Shown piece after piece: positions 55,706 to 64,000 of a DNA stretch of 64,000 nucleotides. Position 1 is the first letter of the stretch, and each line of letters starts with the position of its first letter. The position numbers and the translations under genes were made by a program. The notes under the pieces are model-generated. The model was not told the DNA's origin. It was given only the letters and a program-made list of their open reading frames with translations, and ran no database searches. The DNA is from Serratia quinivorans (GTDB lineage: Bacteria; Pseudomonadota; Gammaproteobacteria; Enterobacterales; Enterobacteriaceae), in assembly GCA_900457075.1 (NCBI GenBank), contig UGYN01000002.1:4588001-4652000 (forward strand), given 5' to 3'.

Positions 55706-55721
55706 TGGCACGCAAGCTGCA
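55706..55721 (+). promoter_or_regulatory. Sigma-54 promoter of the nas operon
   Basis: TGGCACGCAAGCTGCA matches TGGCAC-N5-TTGCA at 10 of 11 positions, with GG-N10-GC intact. The predicted start, about 12 bases after GC (near 55731), puts the first hairpin of the leader at the very 5' end of the transcript. Confidence 0.85.
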
Positions 55722-55734
55722 TTACTAAAACGTA

Positions 55735-55785
55735 GCCCGGCCAATGGCGGTCGGGTTGCCAACAAGATTATGGATAAAGGCGTCC
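55735..55785 (+). ncRNA. ANTAR-binding tandem hexaloop RNA (NasR target) in the nasF leader
   Basis: Hairpin P1 pairs GCCCGGCC (55735-55742) with GGTCGGGT (55749-55756), allowing G-U, around the hexaloop AATGGC. Hairpin P2 pairs GGAT (55772-55775) with GTCC (55782-55785) around the hexaloop AAAGGC. Both loops have A at position 1 and G at position 4, the features known for RNA targets of ANTAR proteins. P2 uses bases of the terminator's 5' arm, so NasR-stabilised P2 would block termination. Confidence 0.8.
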
Positions 55786-55838
55786 TTTCAGCATGTTCAC
55801 CCCAACGGTGGAATGTGCTGATGGGACGCCTTTTTTAT
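55776..55838 (+). terminator. Leader terminator (attenuator) of the nas operon
   Basis: AAAGGCGTCC (55776-55785) pairs with GGACGCCTTT (55824-55833), with further pairing inside (TCAGCA/TGCTGA), and a T-rich tail follows. It lies 28 bases before the nasF ATG and is the expected stop point when NasR is inactive. Confidence 0.9.
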
Positions 55839-55865
55839 TTTATCGCCTGATTGAAGGAATTGCCG

Positions 55866-57125
55866 ATGACGCACACCAAACCCTCCGGACTTAGCCTGAC
55901 GCGCCGCCGTTTTTTGGCCGGTAGTGCGGCGTTGGGCGGCAGCATGATGTTGCCCGGCCTGATGAACGCCGCCTGGGCGGCAGGCTCTGACGCCCCGGAG
56001 AAAAAAGAGATCCGCATGGGCTTTATTCCACTTACCGATTGCGCTTCGGTGGTGATGGCGGCGGTGAAACAGTTCGATCAGAAGTACGGCATCAAAATTA
56101 TCCCCAGCAAGGAGGCCAGTTGGGCGGCAGTACGCGACAAACTTTTGTCCGGTGAACTGGATGCGGCGCACGTACTGTACGGCATGGTGTATGGCCTGCA
56201 GCTTGGCGTCGCCGGACCGCAGCAGGATATGGCGGTGTTGATGACGCTCAACAACAACGGTCAGGCGATTACGCTCTCCAACCAGTTAAAGCAGGCCGGT
56301 GTCACCGATGCTGCGAGCTTGAAAAAAACCGTCGATGCCAGCGCCAAAGGCACCTATACCTTCGCCCAAACCTTCCCGACCGGCACCCACGCCATGTGGC
56401 TGTATTACTGGCTGGCTAACGCCGGAATACACCCGTTTGACGACGTACGCAATGTGGTGGTGCCGCCGCCGCAGATGGTGATGAACATGAAAATCGGCAA
56501 CATGAGCGGCTTTTGCGTTGGTGAGCCGTGGAACCAACGTGCAATTGCGGAAGACATTGGTTTTACCGCCGTGACCAGCCAGGAGATTTGGCCCGATCAC
56601 CCGGAAAAGGTGCTGGGTACCACCGGCAACTGGGTGACGGCCAACCCCAATAGCGCCCGCGCGCTGACCGCTGCGGTACTGGACGCCGCACGCTGGATCG
56701 ACAGTTCGGACGCCAACCGACAGGAAACCGCTCAGGTGGTGGCGGGGCGCGCCTATATCAACACCAGGCCGGAAATCATTACCGGCCGCATGCTCGGCCA
56801 ATATCAGAACGGTCTGGGCAAGTCGTGGCAGGACTCGCATGCGATGCGTTTTTTCCACGATGGCGAGGTGAGCTACCCCTACCTGTCCGACGGCATGTGG
56901 TTCCTGACCCAGCATCGCCGCTGGGGCTTGTTGAATGCCGAACCGGACTATCTGGCCGTCGCGAAGAAAATCAACCGTATCGAAATCTATAAGCAGGCGG
57001 CCAGCGCGGTGGGTGGAGTAAACCTGCCCGGCAGCGATATGCGTACCAGCACGCTGTTAGACGGCAAGCGCTGGGACGGCAGCAATCCGGCGGAATACGC
57101 CAACAGTTTCACTTTAAAGCGTTGA
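55866..57125 (+). CDS. nasF: Nitrate/nitrite ABC transporter binding protein NasF (NrtA family)
   Basis: This periplasmic nitrate-binding protein has 419 residues. A twin-arginine signal peptide (SLTRRRFLAGSAALGGSMML) is followed by the NrtA-type domain IRMGFIPLTDCASVVMAAVK and GFCVGEPWNQRAI. The ATG at 55866 follows AAGGAAT. It is the first gene of the operon controlled by NasR, with nasE, nasD, nasCB and nasA downstream. The stop is nine bases before the nasE ATG. Confidence 0.95.
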   Translation: MTHTKPSGLSLTRRRFLAGSAALGGSMMLPGLMNAAWAAGSDAPEKKEIRMGFIPLTDCASVVMAAVKQFDQKYGIKIIPSKEASWAAVRDKLLSGELDAAHVLYGMVYGLQLGVAGPQQDMAVLMTLNNNGQAITLSNQLKQAGVTDAASLKKTVDASAKGTYTFAQTFPTGTHAMWLYYWLANAGIHPFDDVRNVVVPPPQMVMNMKIGNMSGFCVGEPWNQRAIAEDIGFTAVTSQEIWPDHPEKVLGTTGNWVTANPNSARALTAAVLDAARWIDSSDANRQETAQVVAGRAYINTRPEIITGRMLGQYQNGLGKSWQDSHAMRFFHDGEVSYPYLSDGMWFLTQHRRWGLLNAEPDYLAVAKKINRIEIYKQAASAVGGVNLPGSDMRTSTLLDGKRWDGSNPAEYANSFTLKR

Positions 57126-57133
57126 GGTCACCA

Positions 57134-58030
57134 ATGAAAAATCTTGCTGAACGGATCGATATTCCTGCGTCATCGCGGGCAGAAGTCAGTGCGGAAATCG
57201 TGCCGCTAAAGCGCCCGGTAATGCCACTGCCGCAGCGCAAAGCCCGCTGGGGTTTGCTGTTACAGCAGAGTTTCCGCCGTGGCGTGCCCGCCGCGTTGGG
57301 ATTGGTGCTGACCCTGGTGGTCTGGCAGGTTGCGGCGCTTAACAGCAAGGGTTTCCCTACGCCATGGGCCACCTGGCAGGCGGCACTGGTGCTGTTTGCC
57401 GACCCATTTTATTCCGCCGGGCCGAACGATCAGGGCATTGGCTGGAACGTACTGGCCTCGCTGCAGCGTGTGGCGACCGGTTTTGGGCTGGCGGCGCTGG
57501 TCGGTATTCCGGCCGGTTTTCTGCTGGGGCGCTTTGCGTTTTTGGCCAACATGCTCAACCCGATCATTTCACTGCTGCGCCCGGTCAGTCCGCTGGCCTG
57601 GTTGCCGATTGGTCTGTTGTTGTTCCAGCGGGCGGAGCCTGCTTCAACCTGGACCATTTTCATCTGTTCCATCTGGCCGATGATCCTCAACACCGCCGAG
57701 GGTGTCACGCGTATTCCGCAGGATTACCTCAACGTGGCGCGGGTGCTCAAGCTGTCGGAGTGGACGGTAATGCGCAAAATCCTGTTCCCGGCGGTGCTGC
57801 CTTATGTGCTGACCGGTGTTCGCCTGTCGATTGGCATCGCCTGGCTGGTGATTGTGGCGGCGGAAATGCTGACCGGCGGCGTTGGCATCGGTTTTTGGAT
57901 CTGGAATGAGTGGAACAACCTCAACGTCGAAAACATCATTATTGCCATCATCGTGATCGGTGTGGTCGGGCTGCTGCTCGAACAGGGACTGATGTTACTG
58001 GCAAAACGTTTTAGTTATCCGAACCGTTAG
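57134..58030 (+). CDS. nasE: Nitrate ABC transporter permease NasE
   Basis: This 298-residue inner-membrane permease of the NrtB/SsuC type has a basic N-terminal tail followed by about six helices. The EAA-like coupling loop is DYLNVARVLKLSEWTVMRKI. The conserved segment LLRPVSPLAWLPIGLLLF is typical of nitrate/taurine permeases. The start at ATG 57134 has GAGGT upstream; the earlier in-frame TTG is inside the nasF stop region. Confidence 0.95.
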   Translation: MKNLAERIDIPASSRAEVSAEIVPLKRPVMPLPQRKARWGLLLQQSFRRGVPAALGLVLTLVVWQVAALNSKGFPTPWATWQAALVLFADPFYSAGPNDQGIGWNVLASLQRVATGFGLAALVGIPAGFLLGRFAFLANMLNPIISLLRPVSPLAWLPIGLLLFQRAEPASTWTIFICSIWPMILNTAEGVTRIPQDYLNVARVLKLSEWTVMRKILFPAVLPYVLTGVRLSIGIAWLVIVAAEMLTGGVGIGFWIWNEWNNLNVENIIIAIIVIGVVGLLLEQGLMLLAKRFSYPNR

Positions 58031-58039
58031 GAGTACGCC

Positions 58040-58828
58040 ATGAAACCGATTATTCAGGTCCAGAACGTCAGCCAGCGTTTTGCCACCCCGCAGGGGGAGT
58101 TTATTGCGCTGGATCGGGTGAGTTTTGATATTCAGGCCGGGGAAACCCTCAGCCTGATCGGCCACTCCGGCTGCGGTAAATCAACGCTGCTGAATTTGAT
58201 CGCCGGGCTGACCTTGCCCAGCGACGGCGTGTTGCTGTGTGACAACCGGCAAATCACCGGGCCTGGCCCGGAGCGCGGGGTGGTGTTCCAGAACCATTCG
58301 CTGCTGCCGTGGCTGACGACCTACGAGAATGTGGCGCTGGCGGTGCATCAGGTGTTTCGCCATGAGATGACGCGCAGCGAAATGCGCGACTGGATTGAAC
58401 ACAACCTGGCGCTGGTGCATATGAGCCATGCGCTGGACAAACGGCCGCATGAAATCTCCGGTGGTATGAAGCAGCGCGTTGGCATAGCTCGCGCACTGGC
58501 GATGAAACCCAAAGTGCTGTTGATGGATGAACCCTTTGGCGCACTGGATGCGTTAACTCGTGCACATCTGCAAGACGCGGTGATGGAAATTCAGCAGCGG
58601 CTGCACACCACCATAGTGCTGATTACCCACGACGTCGACGAAGCGGTGCTGCTGTCTGACCGGGTGTTAATGATGACCAACGGCCCGTCGGCCACCGTCG
58701 GCGAAATCCTGCCGGTGGCGCTGCCACGCCCGCGTTCACGAGTCGCGCTGGCGGATGACCCGCAATATCACCATTACCGTCGGCAGGTGCTGAAATTCCT
58801 TTACGAGAAGCACGCGAAAGCGGCATGA
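58040..58828 (+). CDS. nasD: Nitrate ABC transporter ATP-binding protein NasD
   Basis: The 262-residue ATPase has Walker A GHSGCGKS at residues 41-48, Q-loop VFQNHSLLPWLT (typical of nitrate/sulfonate/taurine ATPases), signature ISGGMKQR, Walker B VLLMDEP and switch histidine in ITHDVDEAV. It lies nine bases after nasE and ten before nasC. Confidence 0.96.
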   Translation: MKPIIQVQNVSQRFATPQGEFIALDRVSFDIQAGETLSLIGHSGCGKSTLLNLIAGLTLPSDGVLLCDNRQITGPGPERGVVFQNHSLLPWLTTYENVALAVHQVFRHEMTRSEMRDWIEHNLALVHMSHALDKRPHEISGGMKQRVGIARALAMKPKVLLMDEPFGALDALTRAHLQDAVMEIQQRLHTTIVLITHDVDEAVLLSDRVLMMTNGPSATVGEILPVALPRPRSRVALADDPQYHHYRRQVLKFLYEKHAKAA

Positions 58829-58838
58829 GAGCCGGACG

Positions 58839-61800
58839 ATGGATAAACCCAGACTGGTGGTGATTGGTAACGGCATGGCCGGTATGCGGCTGGTGGAAAC
58901 CCTGTGTCGGCTGGCGCCAGAGCGTTATGCCATCACGGTGATTGGCGAAGAGCCACGTGGCAACTACAACCGCATTCTGCTTTCGCCGGTGTTGGCGGGG
59001 GATAAGGCCTTCAGCGACACCCTGCTGCATGACTATGACTGGTATCGGCAGCAGGGAGTGCAACTGCTGGCCGGAGACCCGGTGCTGGCGGTGGATCGGC
59101 AGCAAAAGTGGGTGAGTACTGCCCGGCATCGGTTGCCTTATGACCTGCTGGTGTTGGCTACCGGTTCGCGCCCCTTGCGGCCACTGCTGCCGGGTGGGGC
59201 ATTGAACGGTATTTATGGCTTCCGCACTCTGGATGATGTTGAAGCGATGATCGCTCGCTGTCGTCCAGGCCGACCGGCGCTGGTGATGGGCGGCGGCGTC
59301 TTGGGGATTGAGGCGGCGGCGGCACTGGCGCAGCGCGGCATGAGCGTCACCGTGGTGCACCGGGGCGAGCACCTGATGGAACGTCAGTTGGATGCCCGTG
59401 CGGGGCGGATGCTGCAACATAACCTGTTGCAGCGCGGGATCGAATGCCGGCTGAACTGCGAAGTCAGCCGGTTTCAGGGAAGCGAGCGGGTCAGTTCTGC
59501 CAGCCTGAGTAACGGCGAGATAGTGGCCTGCGAACTGGTGGTGATCGCCGTCGGGGTGCAGCCGGAAATTAGCCTGGCGCACTCCGCCGGACTGGCCTGC
59601 CGGCGCGGCATCGTGATTGACGACCAGATGCAAACGGCAGATCCGGCGGTGTTCGCCATCGGCGAATGTGCTCAGTTTGGCGAGACCACTTTGGGCCTGG
59701 TAGCCCCCTGCTGGCAGCAGGCTGAACTGTTGGCGCGGCGGCTGAGTGGGGAGCTGGTGGCGGGCTACCGGCCAACGCCGTTGCATACCCGCCTGAAGGT
59801 CAGCGGCGTCGAGGTGTTCAGTGCCGGTGAGATGGCCACAGGCGGGCTCACCGAGGTCCATCACGCCGAAGACCCGCAGGCGCAGCATTACCGCCGCCTG
59901 CTGGTGCGCGACGGAAAATTACAGGGCGTGGTGTTGTATGGCGATGCTCAGGACAGCCCTTTTTATCTGCAGCAGCTTGGCCTGCCGGTGCAACACCCGG
60001 ACGACTTGCTGTTTGGCAGCAGCGAACCCGTGACGCCTGCGGCGTCTGACGAGAGGATATCTGATATGCACAAGCCCGTTTTGGTGGTTGCCGGTCACGG
60101 CATGGTCGGTCATCACTTCCTGGAACAACTGGTTACGCGCGAGCTGCATTTGCAGTACCACATAGTGGTGTTTGGCGAAGAGCCGGTGGCGGCTTACGAC
60201 CGGGTACACCTGTCCGAGTTTTTCTCCGGCCGCAGTGCGGACTCGCTGTCGATGGTTGAGGCGGGGTTTTTCGAGCGTAGTGGCATAGAACTGCGGTTGG
60301 GGCAGGAGGTGTGCGCTATCGACAGACAACGCAAATGCGTGATTGATGCCGAGGGCCGTGAGACGGCCTATGACCAGTTGGTGCTGGCGACCGGCTCCTA
60401 TCCGTTTGTACCGCCGATCCCCGGCAACGATCGCCCTGGCTGCCTGGTTTACCGCACGCTCGACGATCTGGCCGCGATCGCAGACTGCGCCAAAACCGCG
60501 CGCGTCGGGGTGGTGGTCGGTGGCGGCTTGCTGGGGCTGGAGGCTGCCAATGCGTTGCGTCAGCTTGGGCTGAACACCCATGTCGTGGAGTTTGCGCCAC
60601 GCCTGATGGGGGTACAGTTGGATGACGGTGGCGCGACCATGTTGCGCAGTAAAATTGAGGCATTGGGCGTCAGTGTGCATACCGGCAAGCAAACTCAGGC
60701 GATTATTGGAGGTTCGTTACACCGTCACTGCATGAATTTTGCCGATGGGGAGCAGTTAGAGGCTGATTTAATTCTGTTTTCCGCCGGTATCCGTCCTCGT
60801 GATCAGCTTGCCCGTGCTGCCGAACTGGAGGTGGGGGCACGCGGCGGTATTGTGATTGATAGCCAGTGCCGCACCAGCGACGAGGCGATTTATGCCATCG
60901 GTGAATGCGCCTTGTGGAACGGACAAATTTTCGGCCTGGTGGCACCGGGCTACCAAATGGCGCGTATCCTGGCCGATCGGCTGGCTGGAGGCGAAAACGT
61001 GTTCTGTGGCGCGGACATGAGTACCAAACTGAAACTGTTGGGCGTGGAAGTGGCGTCGATCGGTGATGCCCATGCTCACACCCCCGGCAGCCAGAGCTAC
61101 ACCTGGGTCGACGGCCCGCAGCAAGTGTATAAAAAAGTGGTGATTGACGCGGATGGCAAGCGATTACTGGGGGCAGTGCTGGTGGGCGACAGTGCTGAAT
61201 ACAGCACGCTGCAACAGATGATGCTTAACTGTCTGCCGTTACCCACCACCCCGGAAAGCCTGATTTTACCCGCAACGGCGGGGGCTGCGCCGAAAGCGCT
61301 GGGCGTTTCCGCCTTGCCGGCCACGGCGCAGATTTGTTCTTGCCATAACGTCAGCAAGGGCGATATCAGTGACGCGGTGGAGCAGGGGTGCGGCGATTTG
61401 GCGGCGGTAAAAGCCTGCACCAAAGCGGGCACCGGCTGTGGCGGCTGTTCGGCGCTGGTAAAACAGCTGATGGATCACGAATTGCAGCAGCGTGGCGTGG
61501 TGGTGAAGAAAGACATTTGCGAGCATTTCGCCCATTCACGCCAGGAGCTGTATCACCTGGTCCGCGTTGGCAACATCCGCACCTTTGACGAGTTGCTGGC
61601 CCGACATGGTCATGGGTATGGCTGTGAGGTGTGCAAACCGCTGGTGGGGTCGATTCTGGCTTCGTGCTGGAACGAATATCTGCTAAAGCCGCAGCACCTG
61701 CCGTTGCAGGATACCAACGATCGCTTTTTTGCCAATATCCAGAAAGATGGCACTTATTCGGTGGTACCGCGGGTACCGGCCGGGGAAATTACTCCGCAAG

Positions 61801-62985
61801 GATTGATCGCCATCGGCCAAATCGCTCTGCGCTATCAGCTCTACACCAAGATTACCGGCGGCCAGCGGGTTGACCTGTTCGGCGCCCGGCTGGAGCAATT
61901 GCCGGAGATTTGGCAGCAGCTGGTCGACGCCGGATTTGAAACCGGGCATGCCTACGGCAAGTCACTGCGCACGGTGAAATCTTGCGTCGGCTCCAGTTGG
62001 TGCCGCTATGGCGTGCAGGATTCCACCGCGCTGGCTATCGAGCTGGAGCATCGTTACAAGGGGTTGCGGTCGCCGCACAAAATCAAGATGGCGGTTTCCG
62101 GCTGCACGCGAGAGTGTGCGGAGGCGCAGAGCAAAGACGTCGGGGTCATTGCCACCGAGAAAGGCTGGAATCTGTACCTGTGCGGCAACGGCGGCATGAA
62201 ACCGCGCCATGCCGATTTATTTGCCAGCGATCTTGATACCGCCACGCTGATCCGCACGGTCGACCGTTTCCTGATGTTCTACATTCGTACCGCCGATCGC
62301 CTGCAGCGCACCAGCACCTGGATGGACAACCTGGAAGGTGGGCTGGACTACCTGCGTGACGTGGTTTTGCAGGACAGCCTGGGGATCGGTAGCGAATTGG
62401 ATGCCGAAATGGAAACTGTGGTCAGCCATTACCAATGTGAATGGCAAACCACGCTCGCCAGCCCGGATCGTCTCAAGCTGTTCCGTCCGTTTGTGAACAG
62501 CGAACAGCCGGATGAGGCCATAGTCTGGCAGGCGGAGCGCGGACAACGTCGCCCGGCGGCAGGGGGGGAACGTGGGCAGGTGATTGAGGTGCAACCGGCA
62601 GTGGCCGCCCGGGAACAGTGGCTGGATGTCTGTGCGCTGGCGGAAATTCCGATCAACGCCGGCATTGCCGCCCGGCTGGGGCAGCGGCAGATTGCGCTAT
62701 TCCATCTGGCGGACAAGGGCGTTTATGCGTTGGCCAATCAGGAACCGGACAGTGACGCCAACGTGCTGGCACGCGGGCTGTTGGGGGGACGTAGCCGGTG
62801 AGCCGGTGGTGATTTCTCCGCTATACAAACAGCGTTTTCGTTTGAGTGACGGTATCTGTGCAGATAATGCCGGGCGTGCCGTCACCGCCTGGCCGGTCCG
62901 GGTAGAAGCAGGCCGTGTGTGGGTATGCAGTACGCCGCTGTCGATACAGGCCAAACTGCCAGAAACGGCGGAAGTGACGTCATGA
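58839..62985 (+). CDS. nasCB: Fused NasC-NasB: nitrate reductase electron-transfer flavoprotein plus NAD(P)H nitrite reductase (frameshift near the end)
   Basis: One open frame covers two proteins that are separate in Klebsiella. Residues 1-409 are a NasC-like FAD/NAD oxidoreductase (PRLVVIGNGMAGMRLVETLC). Residues from 410 are NasB/NirB: a second FAD/NAD module (KPVLVVAGHGMVGHHFLEQL), a BFD [2Fe-2S] domain near 830-880 (CSCHNVSKGD, GTGCGGC), and sirohaem/[4Fe-4S] ligands near 1046-1090 (SCVGSSWCRYG, GCTRECAEA). A NirD-like C-terminus follows. An internal ATG at 60066 has a GAGAGGA site, so NasB could also start separately. The frame breaks in six G residues (62783-62788). Five would restore the end QAKLPETAEVTS and 1381 residues. 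Confidence 0.88.
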
Positions 62986-64000
62986 GTGCCGTACATTGCA
63001 CCACCTGCCCCTACTGTGGCGTGGGCTGCGGGGTCGCCATTGAACAGCACAGCAACGGTGAACTGACGGTCGGCGGCGACGTTACGCATCCGGCCAATCA
63101 GGGACGGCTGTGTGTCAAAGGCAGCGCGCTGGGCGAGACGCTGAGCCTGACGGGCCGCCTGTTACTGCCGCAGGTCGATGGCCTGCCGGTTAGCTGGGAT
63201 CAGGCGCTTGAGCAGGTGGCACAGCGTTTTAGCCAGATTATTGAGCAATATGGCCCGCAGGCGGTGGCATTTTATGCTTCCGGTCAACTGCTGACCGAAG
63301 ATTATTACGTGGCAAACAAACTGATGAAGGGATTTATTGGTGCGGCCAATATCGACACCAACTCCCGGCTGTGCATGGCGTCGGCGGTAGTCGGCTACAA
63401 GCGGGCATTCGGCGGGGATGTGGTGCCTTGTTGTTATGAAGATATCGAACAGGCGGATCTGGTGATATTGACCGGTTCCAACACCGCCTGGGCGCATCCG
63501 GTGGTCTATCAACGGTTGGTGAAGGCCCGTAAGCTGCGCCCGCAAATGCGGGTGGTGGTGATTGACCCGCGTGAGACGGCGACCTGCGATATTGCCGACT
63601 TGCATTTGCCGCTGCGGCCCGGCAGCGATGCGGCTTTGTTTACCGGAGGGCTGCACTGGCTGGCTGAACAGCAGGCTCTGGATACCGCCTTTTTGCAACG
63701 GCATGCCAGCGGCACAGAGGCTACGCTGGCAGCGGCGGCGGATTGGACACCACAGCGGGTGGCCGATTTTTGCGAACTACCACTGCGTGCCGTGCTGGAG
63801 TTTTTCCACCTGCTGACCGCGTCCCACAACTGGGTCACGCTCTATTCGATGGGCATTAACCAGTCTGCCAGTGGCGCGGATAAATGCAATGCGATTATCA
63901 ATCTGCACCTGGCGGGAGGGCGCATTGGCCGGGCTGGCAGCGGCCCGTTTTCGATCACCGGTCAACCCAATGCCATGGGCGGGCGGGAAGTCGGTGGATT
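62982..64000 (+). CDS. nasA: Assimilatory nitrate reductase catalytic subunit NasA, N-terminal part
   Basis: This is a cytoplasmic molybdopterin enzyme reducing nitrate to nitrite for assimilation. The [4Fe-4S] motif CPYCGVGC at residues 9-16 plus Cys44 (GRLCVKG) and the molybdenum-ligand Cys131 (NIDTNSRLCMASAV) are visible. It has no signal peptide. About 340 of roughly 870 residues are present before the window ends. The ATG overlaps the nasB stop (ATGA). Confidence 0.95.
   Translation, partial: MSAVHCTTCPYCGVGCGVAIEQHSNGELTVGGDVTHPANQGRLCVKGSALGETLSLTGRLLLPQVDGLPVSWDQALEQVAQRFSQIIEQYGPQAVAFYASGQLLTEDYYVANKLMKGFIGAANIDTNSRLCMASAVVGYKRAFGGDVVPCCYEDIEQADLVILTGSNTAWAHPVVYQRLVKARKLRPQMRVVVIDPRETATCDIADLHLPLRPGSDAALFTGGLHWLAEQQALDTAFLQRHASGTEATLAAAADWTPQRVADFCELPLRAVLEFFHLLTASHNWVTLYSMGINQSASGADKCNAIINLHLAGGRIGRAGSGPFSITGQPNAMGGREVGG

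Larger units (their letters stand above)
55362..55865. other. nasF control region
   Basis: This 504-base region between nasR and nasF holds, in order, two NtrC-like sites, the 255-base palindromic repeat, a sigma-54 promoter, a tandem hexaloop RNA element and an intrinsic terminator. It contains no gene; open frames within it derive from the repeat. Confidence 0.85.

Noticed and set aside
55706..55725. First ANTAR hairpin formed by the TGGCAC...CTGCAT segment
   Set aside because: The segment is a sigma-54 promoter and would lie upstream of the transcript start; its loop also lacks G at position 4. The hairpin at 55735-55756 fits better.
58623..59888. 421-codon minus-strand open frame opposite nasD/nasC
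   Set aside because: It is a shadow of the nas genes on the other strand: rich in His, Gln and Arg with no recognisable domain.
1..64000. CRISPR arrays, rRNA, tRNA, complete insertion sequences or prophage
   Set aside because: I saw no direct-repeat arrays with regular spacers, no rRNA or tRNA-like sequences, and no transposase, integrase or phage structural cluster apart from the single tailspike-like gene.

Overview
The window is chromosomal DNA of an enteric gamma-proteobacterium, most likely a Serratia (Yersiniaceae). The inference rests on enteric-type flagellar, put, efe, cbl, chaA/chaC and nas genes, moderately high GC, and a Klebsiella-like nas cluster; no marker gene fixes the species. 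All identifications were made by reading the sequence and from remembered protein families. No database was searched.

Layout. 1-9.3 kb: flagellar operon fliFGHIJKLMNO on the minus strand (fliO cut by the window edge) with divergent fliE. 9.3-13 kb: a non-flagellar insert within the flagellar cluster: an AT-rich tailspike-like beta-helix protein, two convergent tiny membrane-protein genes, and an orphan AraC-type regulator. 13.3-21.8 kb: fliTSD facing fliC, then fliA-fliZ and the cystine/D-cysteine genes dcyD-tcyJ-tcyL-tcyN. 21.8-22.4 kb: hicAB toxin-antitoxin. 22.6-28.6 kb: divergent putA/putP for proline use. 29-34.7 kb: efeUOB iron uptake and pqqU (yncD), a TonB-dependent PQQ receptor. 35.4 kb: phoH behind a candidate Pho box. 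36.2-40 kb: a three-gene DMSO-reductase-family operon with an FNR-like site. 40.4-46.1 kb: lpxO, chaA, a siderophore-interacting reductase, chaC and cbl. 46.2-54 kb: two genes of unknown function and a peptide-type ABC transporter operon carrying two paralogous binding proteins. 54-64 kb: nasR and nasF-E-D-(C+B)-A for nitrate assimilation, with nasA cut by the window edge.

The best-resolved regulatory story is nas. A tandem NtrC-like enhancer, a sigma-54 promoter, two RNA hairpins with A1/G4 hexaloops (the ANTAR target type), and an intrinsic terminator whose 5' arm overlaps the second hairpin all precede nasF, and the ANTAR regulator NasR is encoded just upstream. A 255-bp copy of a modular palindromic repeat sits between enhancer and promoter. 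Two more copies occur at 8.7 and 44 kb.

An important caveat is that at least ten genes (fliA, tcyJ, tcyL, hicB, putA, efeU, efeB, pqqU, nasB and an unknown gene at 46.4-47.0 kb) are interrupted by one-base indels, nearly all in short homopolymers and mostly between 17.7 and 33 kb. Protein similarity continues perfectly across each site, so I read these as sequencing or assembly errors rather than pseudogenes, and give the full gene spans.
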